Assembly (NCBI RefSeq): GCF_004310395.1
Contig: NZ_BFAX01000004.1
Coordinates: 248,001 to 312,000 of the forward strand
DNA from: Methanofervidicoccus abyssi
GTDB lineage: Archaea > AGJL01 > Methanococci > Methanococcales > Methanococcaceae
Direction: 5' to 3'
Length of the DNA: 64,000 nucleotides
The notes beneath the pieces were generated by a model, which was not told the DNA's origin, searched no databases, and saw only the letters and a list, made by a program, of their open reading frames with translations. The position numbers were made by a program, and so were the translations under genes. This document shows, piece by piece, positions 52,044 to 59,068 of the stretch (position 1 is the first letter of the stretch; every line of letters begins with the position of its first letter).

Positions 52044-52685
52044 TTATCGGTTCTCCTTCTCTAATCTCTTAAATAATTCTTCATCGTCCTCTTCTTCCTC
52101 CTCATCAGCATCCAAGTTCAAATTGCTCACAACATCATCAGCTTCCATATCGCCACTTTCAACCTGCCCCCATGCATCGAATAGTTTTTTCTCTGTGCTA
52201 TCGACTTCCTCATCAAAATCATCAATTCTAATTTCAAAGACCTTATTCAACCTCTCAACAGTTTGGTCGAACTCCTTACCATCGAGTATTATATCACTCA
52301 GTTTTAACTCCAAGAGCTCAGGTTGTATGTTGCTAATCTTATCCCACATTCCTATATTTTTCAATTCTTTTTCGTATTTTTTGACTATTAAAAGGTTATT
52401 TACAAAATTAAACTGTTTCTGATAAGTTTGGAAGCTTTTATACTTTAATCTCATTTCCATTTCAATACTTTTTATGTCCTGTGCAAGCATTTTTTTTGTG
52501 AGTTTATCAGCACCAATCCCTTCTTTGAATAATCGCTTCTTTTGTTTATCCAATAATTTTATCTCTTTTTTCACCCTATCCAATTTACTTTTTAATCTAA
52601 TTCTTTCCCCCTCTAAATCCCTTATTGTTAATTTTTCTAGTGGATTTTTTTGTAATTTCCCTTTTATTTTGTTCCATAAACTCAT
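52044..52685 (-). CDS. ESCRT-III/Snf7-like protein 1
   Basis: This 213-residue paralogue of the previous gene starts MSLWNKIKGKLQKNPLEKL and forms a basic coiled hairpin with LFKEGIGADKL, then a run of acidic helices. It ends in an Asp/Glu block followed by EELFKRLEKENR, close to the type 1 MIT-interacting motif (acidic, then LxxRL). The basic first half and acidic second half are the known charge pattern of ESCRT-III subunits, which polymerise on membranes. PspA/Vipp1 is the closest alternative, but the adjacent Vps4-like ATPase favours ESCRT-III. Confidence 0.72.
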   Translation of the reverse strand: MSLWNKIKGKLQKNPLEKLTIRDLEGERIRLKSKLDRVKKEIKLLDKQKKRLFKEGIGADKLTKKMLAQDIKSIEMEMRLKYKSFQTYQKQFNFVNNLLIVKKYEKELKNIGMWDKISNIQPELLELKLSDIILDGKEFDQTVERLNKVFEIRIDDFDEEVDSTEKKLFDAWGQVESGDMEADDVVSNLNLDADEEEEEDDEELFKRLEKENR

Positions 52686-52715
52686 TTTTTCACCTATTTT
52701 ATTTTAGTTATTTTT

Positions 52716-54455
52716 CTAATTATTTTTTAACAAAACAAAACCAATTCCTTTATAATATTTAGTTTTCCCCTTTCCGGAAGCTTCATATTCATAAAATACC
52801 TTTTTTGCCACCCTTTCATCTCCAACCTCATTGATAGCCTCTTCCAGCGTAATATATTTTTTTATAAATATGTTCTCATCAATATACTTTTTCAATCTTT
52901 CAATCTTCTCCTTATCAAATTCCAAACTCATCAATGGTGCAAATGCCTTTGCATACTCATCCACTTCATTATAGTACAGATTCCCAGTTTCAACATCGAG
53001 AAGTGCGAGAGCAATTTTTTTGGATAAATATCTCATTTTAAAGTCATCAGAATTAACAAATTTAATCACTTCATCCTCAAAACCTGTTGGTGAGGCAATC
53101 AGTAACACAATTTTATCAAAACTGTCATCTTTCACATTCTCCATCACCTCAATTATTTTACCCAACGATATTGGATAAACATCAAAACCCATTTTTTTGT
53201 AATTTTCCCTATTTGCTAGGAATATTCCCCTCAACATTACTTTCATCCTTTTACCAAACGGATTAAGCTTTTTCTCCTTTAACACTGCTATTATTTGTTT
53301 ATTTTTAGGAAGTTCCACTGAATTGTTTGGATCAAATACTTCTTCAATAGATATTATTTTAAAAGTTTTATTTTCCACTTTCACGCCCGTATTCTTCATT
53401 TCATCCAGTTTTTTATCCAATCGTCCAATAAACCATTCTTCATAAGATAATGCGTTTTCTGTTCTTACAAATCTCGAACCTTCCTTTTTAGCATCTCTTA
53501 TCCTTTTTAAAAGGTTGGTTAGTTCCTCATTTTTCTCCTTTAATTCTGTTTTTTCTGATTCCAATGATTTTATTTTTTCATTTAATTCCTCAATAAGTTC
53601 CATATAGTCTTTTTCAATACATTCAATTTCCTTTTTTAGTCTCTCTTGAAGTTCCCTATTTTTCTCCATTTCAATTTCCATTCTTATTTTTTCTTTTTCC
53701 CTTTCAAACTTTCTTTTTAACTCTTCTTTCATTTCCTCAATTTTTGAGAGTTCTATTTCTTTTTCTCGTTCGAGTTCATCTCTCAACCTTCTCTTCTCCA
53801 CCCTTATAAAATCACGGAGCTCGTAAATTTCATTTTCAAGTTTTTGGATTTTATTATCTACGCCAGTTATAAAGTCGCTAAACCAATCTATTTCCTTCAT
53901 TGCTCTGAATATTGCCTCATCCATTTTAGTTTTGTATTCATTCCATTTTGTTTTTGCATAATCCCTTATTGGAAGCTTTATTGTGTAGTCTTTTATAATT
54001 TCATCAACTTTTTTTCCTATGTTGTTGTAATATTCTTTAAGAAGATTCAAAGTTTCGTCCGTGCCATCCCTATTTGCTTTGCTTATTTCCCTTAAAAGAT
54101 CCTCCACTGTCCAGAGTTCAAACACATTATACTTTAAAATATACTCCACAAGTTCGAGCTCCTTAGGTTTATATCGCTTAATTGCTGGAAATGACTCGTT
54201 GTTATGATAAAAACTAAATGCAAGTGTTGCTAATGCCCATTCAAAATCTCTTCTTACGGCATTGTCAATGTCTTTTGAAAACTTCCCACATTCCCCATCT
54301 TTGTATTTTTCATAATTTTCTTTTATTTTATTCCATAACTCCACCCTTTTTTCATAAGGTTCATATATTATATCGTATCCATCTCTTAATACCCTGTTTG
54401 CTTTTTGTTTTAGTTTATCTAATTGTTCATAATTTCCCTCTGAAAACAGACTCAT
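52716..54455 (-). CDS. Large coiled-coil protein, unknown function
   Basis: The 579-residue protein has a helical N-terminal domain with conserved-looking FEWALATLAFSFYHNNESFPAIKRY, then about 130 residues of strong coiled coil (roughly 200-330, many Glu/Lys heptads), then an alpha/beta domain with IVLLIASPTGFEDEVIKFV and ALLDVETGNLYYN, and a C-terminal winged-helix-like end (KYITLEEAINEVG). No family is recognised. It overlaps the upstream gene by 4 bases and precedes ESCRT-III-like 1 by 30 bases, so it probably works with them as a scaffold, recruiter or regulator. Confidence 0.75.
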   Translation of the reverse strand: MSLFSEGNYEQLDKLKQKANRVLRDGYDIIYEPYEKRVELWNKIKENYEKYKDGECGKFSKDIDNAVRRDFEWALATLAFSFYHNNESFPAIKRYKPKELELVEYILKYNVFELWTVEDLLREISKANRDGTDETLNLLKEYYNNIGKKVDEIIKDYTIKLPIRDYAKTKWNEYKTKMDEAIFRAMKEIDWFSDFITGVDNKIQKLENEIYELRDFIRVEKRRLRDELEREKEIELSKIEEMKEELKRKFEREKEKIRMEIEMEKNRELQERLKKEIECIEKDYMELIEELNEKIKSLESEKTELKEKNEELTNLLKRIRDAKKEGSRFVRTENALSYEEWFIGRLDKKLDEMKNTGVKVENKTFKIISIEEVFDPNNSVELPKNKQIIAVLKEKKLNPFGKRMKVMLRGIFLANRENYKKMGFDVYPISLGKIIEVMENVKDDSFDKIVLLIASPTGFEDEVIKFVNSDDFKMRYLSKKIALALLDVETGNLYYNEVDEYAKAFAPLMSLEFDKEKIERLKKYIDENIFIKKYITLEEAINEVGDERVAKKVFYEYEASGKGKTKYYKGIGFVLLKNN

Positions 54456-55012
54456 AATAACCCCTCAATAAATAACTTCATATCATTGTCAATTTTATTT
54501 TTTATTAAATCTACACTTTCGCCGTATCCTTCAATTTCAAAGTTTATTATTAATTTATTTTCATTATTTTCGTAACCTACTGGATTCGAAAACCGAAGGT
54601 TTTCGTATAATTTGATTGAAATGGAACAACTTCCTTTTTTTGTGTATACTTCGTATTTTTTTGTACCATTTACAGAACATTCGTAGCTTGCACCAAGTTT
54701 TATCATAAGATATTTTAAAAAACTCTCTACTCCTTCTTTTTTACCGGTAATCTTATAGCTCAGTGTGATTTTTTTTGAAGATATTGTTTTTTTTATTTCC
54801 TTAATTTCATAGACTCTTACTTTTTCTTCTGGATTTCCTTCCAAACGGGACATAATATCGTTTATAAACCCATCTATGTCATCTATGTCTGCTATTATTG
54901 CCATCTTTCTTATTTTTTCCATATTTCCTTTATTTGACCACTTTTCGATTAGGTAATCAATCCTCTTTCTCTCAGCATCTTTGTCATAATCTATCACTAT
55001 TAAATTGCTCAT
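54452..55012 (-). CDS. Unknown protein, first gene of the ESCRT-like cluster
   Basis: The 186-residue protein starts MSNLIVIDYDKDAERKRIDYL and appears to be an alpha/beta protein with a beta-rich middle (KKITLSYKITGKKEGVESFL) and a helical end. No family or catalytic motif is recognised. Its stop overlaps the start of the coiled-coil gene (ATGA), which ties it to the cluster. A TATA-like stretch on the minus strand lies near 55040-55055. Confidence 0.7.
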   Translation of the reverse strand: MSNLIVIDYDKDAERKRIDYLIEKWSNKGNMEKIRKMAIIADIDDIDGFINDIMSRLEGNPEEKVRVYEIKEIKKTISSKKITLSYKITGKKEGVESFLKYLMIKLGASYECSVNGTKKYEVYTKKGSCSISIKLYENLRFSNPVGYENNENKLIINFEIEGYGESVDLIKNKIDNDMKLFIEGLL

Positions 55013-55613
55013 AATATCCCAAAATATATTTTGATTTTTAGAATATATAATGTTTTTGGTTTTTTGGAGTAGTTTTAATTTTATCCAAAATGGAAAACTA
55101 CGTATATGAAGGGTATAGGTAGTTTAAATATTAAAATTACGAATATGTTAAAATAGAAATGGTAACAATATTCGGAATTAAAGATATATTTATAGTGATT
55201 TTTTTACTCAAAACTTTCTTTGGATTAACATTCTCTCTAGTTACATCTCCAAAATAAATATTGTCTCCTTTACTATACCTAATATCTATTTTTTTCCCTC
55301 GAATTTTTGACAATTATCATTATTACTGCAGTTATATTTTCATAAAAATAATTAAAATATTTTAATTTTAAATTAAATATGTTATCAATCATAATAGACA
55401 TAAAATAAAAGGTTGTCAAATATAAATTTCTTTAGCTTTATCTCTTGCGGCGTAAGCTTTTTAATATATAAATCCATAAAAAATTATATGAAATTCAGGT
55501 TTATAAAACTTCGTTTTAACTATTTTTTGGGGATTATGTGAATAAAAGTGCGTAAAATACATGTTAGCAGAAATTCCGCACGCCGCCTATAAAAATAAAA
55601 GGGTGATGTAGTT
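55013..55613. other. Region between the divergent ESCRT-like and type I RM operons
   Basis: About 600 bases of AT-rich sequence with two small GC-rich words, GCGGCGT (55447-55453) and ACGCCGC (55580-55586), that are reverse complements 126 bases apart. The second stands just before TATAAAAATAAAAGGGTGATG, which holds a TATA-like box and the hsdM ribosome site. No ORF is supported. Confidence 0.45.
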
Positions 55614-57146
55614 ATGTGGTTTGGAAAGCTTGATACTTCAACATTAGAAAATTGGCTCTGGGAAGCAGCATGTAGTATTAGAGGAGAAATAGATGCTCCA
55701 AAGTATAAAGATTACATAATCCCATTGATATTTTATAAAAGGCTCTGTGATGTTTATGAAGATGAAATAAAGAAGCTTGCCAGTGAACTTGGAAATGAAG
55801 AGATAGCAAGAAAGCTTGCAGAAAAAGACAGAAAACTCGTAAGATTCTACATCCCTGAAGAATGTCTGTGGGAGAATATCAGGAAAATAACAACAGGTTT
55901 GGGTGAAAAATTAACAGAGGCATTGAGGAAAATAGCAAAAGAGAATCCAAAATTGCAGGGAGTTATTGATATTGTTGATTTTAATGCAACTCAGGCAGGA
56001 CAGAGAATAATAAGCGATGAGAGCATCCACAGGTTAATGCAAATTCTGAGCAAGCACAGGCTTGGTTTGGATGATGTAGAGCCTGACATTCTGGGCAGAG
56101 CATACGAATACCTTTTGAGAAAATTTGCTGAAGGATCAGGGCAGGCAGCGGGTGAATTCTATACACCAAGAGAGGTTGGATTGTTAATGGCTTACTTACT
56201 TGATCCTGAAGAAGGAGAAGAGGTTTATGATCCTGCCTGCGGTTCAGGTGGTTTGCTTATAAAATCCCAGCTCGTTTTAAGGGAAAAGAAAAAAGAAGTT
56301 AAAAGGCCTTTAAAGCTCTATGGACAGGAAATAAATCCATTTACCTATGCAATGGCAAAAATGAATGCCTTTATCCATGACATGGATGCAGATATAAGGG
56401 TTGGGGACACAATAAGGAATCCAAAATTTTTGGAGAACAACAGGGTTAAGCAATTTGATAAAGTTGTGGCAAACCCGATGTGGAATCAAAAATTTCCGCA
56501 GGAAGTCTTTGAAAATGACCCTTACAACAGATTCAGCTTTGGAATCCCTCCATCAAGGCAAAGCTCTGACTGGGGATGGATTCAGCATATGTTTGCCTCT
56601 TTAAAAGATGGTGGAAAGCTGGTTGTGGTTATTGATACAGGAGCAGTAACAAGAGGGAGCGGAAGCCCTGGGATCGATAGAGAGAAAGAAATAAGGAAAA
56701 AATTTGTGGAAAATGATCTTATTGAAGCAGTGATTTTACTCCCCGATAATTTATTTTACAACACAACAGCACCCGGAATCATAATCGTGATAAATAAGGC
56801 GAAGAAGCACAAGGGCGAGATTTTGCTTATAAATGCTTCAAAGGAGTTTGCAAAGGGAAGACCAAAGAATTATTTGACGGATGAAAACATAAAGAAGATA
56901 CTTGATGCATATTTCGGCTGGAAGGAAATAGAAGGTTTTTCAAAGATCATAACAATAGAGGAGGCAAGAAAGAACGATTACAACCTGAGCCCTTCCAGAT
57001 ATGTTTCAGTTGATGAGAAAGAGGAGATTTTGCCAGTTGAGGACATACTCGTTGAGCTTGCAAAGGTTGAGGAGGAGAGGAGAAAGGTTGATGAGGAGTT
57101 AAAAGAAATTTTAAATAAATTAGGGTGGAAATATGGAAATGAATAA
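55614..57146 (+). CDS. hsdM: Type I restriction-modification methyltransferase subunit HsdM
   Basis: The 510-residue N6-adenine methyltransferase has the HsdM N-terminal helical domain (DYIIPLIFYKRLCDVYEDE), the AdoMet motif DPACGSGGLLI near residue 208, and the catalytic motif as NPMWN (a known variation of NPPF) near residue 290. It works with HsdS to methylate adenines at the target site. GGGTGATG precedes the ATG. Its last codons overlap the start of the next gene. Confidence 0.95.
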   Translation: MWFGKLDTSTLENWLWEAACSIRGEIDAPKYKDYIIPLIFYKRLCDVYEDEIKKLASELGNEEIARKLAEKDRKLVRFYIPEECLWENIRKITTGLGEKLTEALRKIAKENPKLQGVIDIVDFNATQAGQRIISDESIHRLMQILSKHRLGLDDVEPDILGRAYEYLLRKFAEGSGQAAGEFYTPREVGLLMAYLLDPEEGEEVYDPACGSGGLLIKSQLVLREKKKEVKRPLKLYGQEINPFTYAMAKMNAFIHDMDADIRVGDTIRNPKFLENNRVKQFDKVVANPMWNQKFPQEVFENDPYNRFSFGIPPSRQSSDWGWIQHMFASLKDGGKLVVVIDTGAVTRGSGSPGIDREKEIRKKFVENDLIEAVILLPDNLFYNTTAPGIIIVINKAKKHKGEILLINASKEFAKGRPKNYLTDENIKKILDAYFGWKEIEGFSKIITIEEARKNDYNLSPSRYVSVDEKEEILPVEDILVELAKVEEERRKVDEELKEILNKLGWKYGNE

Positions 57147-57483
57147 AAATAATTTCAAATTTAAAAAAACAGAAATAGGCTTGATTCCCGAGGATTGGGA
57201 AGTTGTGAAGTATATCAAGGTATTAAAAAAATTAAAACCCATACTTGAAAGAGAATTTAAGGTTTCAAAAATAGGGCTTTTTGGCTCTGTTGTGAGGAAC
57301 GAACAAAGCCAAGATAGTGATATTGATATAATCGTGGAATTTTCTGAACCTATAGGATTGAAATTTGTTGAACTTGCAGAATTTCTTGAAAAAAAGCTGG
57401 GAAGAAAGGTTGATTTAGTCTCAAGCAAAGGTATAAGCCCTTACATAAAACCGTATATAGAGAAAGAGGTAATTTATATATGA
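57133..57483 (+). CDS. mntA: MntA-type nucleotidyltransferase antitoxin fused to an HsdS leader
   Basis: From about residue 30 the protein is a minimal nucleotidyltransferase of MntA type with IGLFGSVVRNEQSQDSDIDIIV (GSX10DXD). MntA antitoxins neutralise the HEPN partner by adding AMP to it. Its first 24 residues (FKKTEIGLIPEDWEVV) are instead the start of an HsdS protein, nearly the same as at 57821. The native MntA start was probably the GTG at 57205. The ATG at 57133 overlaps the hsdM stop as hsdS starts usually do. Confidence 0.87.
   Translation: MEMNKNNFKFKKTEIGLIPEDWEVVKYIKVLKKLKPILEREFKVSKIGLFGSVVRNEQSQDSDIDIIVEFSEPIGLKFVELAEFLEKKLGRKVDLVSSKGISPYIKPYIEKEVIYI
57157..57205 (+). repeat. 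Copy 1 of the duplicated hsdS 5' end
   Basis: About 49 bases that recur at 57821-57869 with around five mismatches. Together the two copies bracket mntA-hepT. Confidence 0.8.
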
Positions 57484-57818
57484 AAGATATTAAACCCTTT
57501 TTGAGGCATATCATTGATGAATGCGAATATCTTGAAAATGCCTCAAGAAATTTAGAATTTGAACAGTTTATAAAAGATGAGACTCTAAAAAGAGCATTTG
57601 TAAGGAGCCTTGAGATTATTGGAGAAGCTGCAAAGAATATACCTGATGATATAAAAAACAAATATAAACATATCCCTTGGAAACAGATAGCAGGCTTGAG
57701 AGATGTGCTTATCCATAAGTATTTTGGTGTTGATTATAAAAATGTGTGGAAGATAGTAAAAGAAGATATACCGAAACTTAAGGAAGATATTAGTAAGATT
57801 CTGGAGGGGTTAAAATGA
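57480..57818 (+). CDS. hepT: HepT-type HEPN toxin
   Basis: The 112-residue helical HEPN protein carries the RNase motif RX4HXY as RDVLIHKY near residue 78, with IIGEAAKNIP before it, as in HepT toxins. It is paired with the MntA gene just upstream (start overlaps its stop by 4 bases). HepT cleaves RNA unless AMPylated by MntA. Its stop overlaps the hsdS start (ATGA). Confidence 0.92.
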   Translation: MKDIKPFLRHIIDECEYLENASRNLEFEQFIKDETLKRAFVRSLEIIGEAAKNIPDDIKNKYKHIPWKQIAGLRDVLIHKYFGVDYKNVWKIVKEDIPKLKEDISKILEGLK

Positions 57819-59068
57819 GTAAATTCAAACAAACAGAAATAGGATTGATTCCTGAGGATTGGGAGGTTGTACCAATATTAGATTGTTGCGTATTTGAAAG
57901 AGGCATAGAAGTAGGAAGTAAAAATTATAACTCAGAAAAAAGAGGAATACCTTTTATAAGAGTTGGGAATATTGCAAAAGGACTGCAAGAATTAGTCTAT
58001 ACTACATGTAAAGAAGTTAAATTATGTAAAGATGATGATATTTTAATAGCATTGGATGGTTCTCCAGGTGCTGTTGCAAGAGGGTGGCAAGGTGCATACG
58101 CATCTGGAATAAGGAAAGTTTTAATTAAACCTAATTGGAAAAATAAACTGAACTATAATTATCTTTATTTTATACTTCAACACCCTATTGTTCAAGATGT
58201 TATAAAGTCCCACACAACGGGGGTAACAATTCTACACGCCTCAAAGTCTTTGCAATACATAAAAATCCCCCTTCCCCCACTCTCCGAGCAGAAAAAAATT
58301 GCCAAAGTTCTGGATAAAATCCAGCAGGCTATTGAGATTCAGGACAGAATAATAGAGCAGGTGAGAAATCTCAAGAAATCCCTCATGCAAAAACTCTTTA
58401 CCGAAGGGCTTTACGGAGAGGAGCAGAAGGAGACAGAAATTGGGCTTATCCCGAAGAGCTGGAAGGTGGTGTGGCTGGGGGAGGTTGTTGATGTAAAAGG
58501 AGGGAAAAGAGTTCCTAAAGGACATAAACTTGTTGATAGAAACACAGGGTACCCATACATAAGAGTTGTGGACTTTAAAGATATGAGTGTAGATTTAAAA
58601 AATGTTAAATTTCTAATGAGGGAAACTTATAATAAAATTAGAAAATACACAATTTCGTCAAATGATATTTACATTTCAATTGCAGGTACTCCGGGGATAG
58701 TCGGAGTTATTCCCAAGGAATTAGAAAATAGCAATTTGACAGAAAATGCTGCTAAACTAGTTTTGAAAAGCAATAACATTACCAAATGGTATTTAGCTTA
58801 TTTTTTGGCTTCATCTATTGGACAAAATCAAATAAAACGTGCTGTACACAAAGCAAATCAACCAAAATTAGCTTTAGCAAGAATTAAACAATTTATTATC
58901 CCCCTTCCCCCACTTGAAGAACAAAAACAAATTGCTCACATTTTAAGCGTAGTTGACAAAAAGATAGAGGTTGAGAAGAAAAGAAAGCAAGTTTTAAAGG
59001 AGCTTTTCAAGACAATGCTCCACAAACTCATGAGCGGGGAGATAAGGCTTAAAGAGGTGGAAATATGA
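57815..59068 (+). CDS. hsdS: Type I specificity subunit HsdS
   Basis: The 417-residue protein has two target-recognition domains, each starting with TEIGLIP (residues 6 and about 207) and each ending in a helical spacer with LPPLSEQKKIAKVL and LPPLEEQKQIAHIL. This two-fold arrangement recognises a bipartite DNA site. The spacer helices fix the distance between the two half-sites. It appears complete despite the nearby mntA-hepT insertion. Confidence 0.94.
   Translation: MSKFKQTEIGLIPEDWEVVPILDCCVFERGIEVGSKNYNSEKRGIPFIRVGNIAKGLQELVYTTCKEVKLCKDDDILIALDGSPGAVARGWQGAYASGIRKVLIKPNWKNKLNYNYLYFILQHPIVQDVIKSHTTGVTILHASKSLQYIKIPLPPLSEQKKIAKVLDKIQQAIEIQDRIIEQVRNLKKSLMQKLFTEGLYGEEQKETEIGLIPKSWKVVWLGEVVDVKGGKRVPKGHKLVDRNTGYPYIRVVDFKDMSVDLKNVKFLMRETYNKIRKYTISSNDIYISIAGTPGIVGVIPKELENSNLTENAAKLVLKSNNITKWYLAYFLASSIGQNQIKRAVHKANQPKLALARIKQFIIPLPPLEEQKQIAHILSVVDKKIEVEKKRKQVLKELFKTMLHKLMSGEIRLKEVEI
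57821..57869 (+). repeat. Copy 2 of the duplicated hsdS 5' end
   Basis: Partner of 57157-57205. It forms codons 3-18 of the intact hsdS. Confidence 0.8.

Noticed and set aside
51229-52685. PspA/Vipp1 as the identity of the two Snf7-like proteins
   Set aside because: Kept only as an alternative: the MIM-like tails and the adjacent Vps4-like ATPase fit ESCRT-III better.
57133-57210. A separate hsdS pseudogene after hsdM
   Set aside because: The hsdS-like leader runs in frame into MntA; only about 16 duplicated codons are present, so it is a fusion scar and not a second gene.
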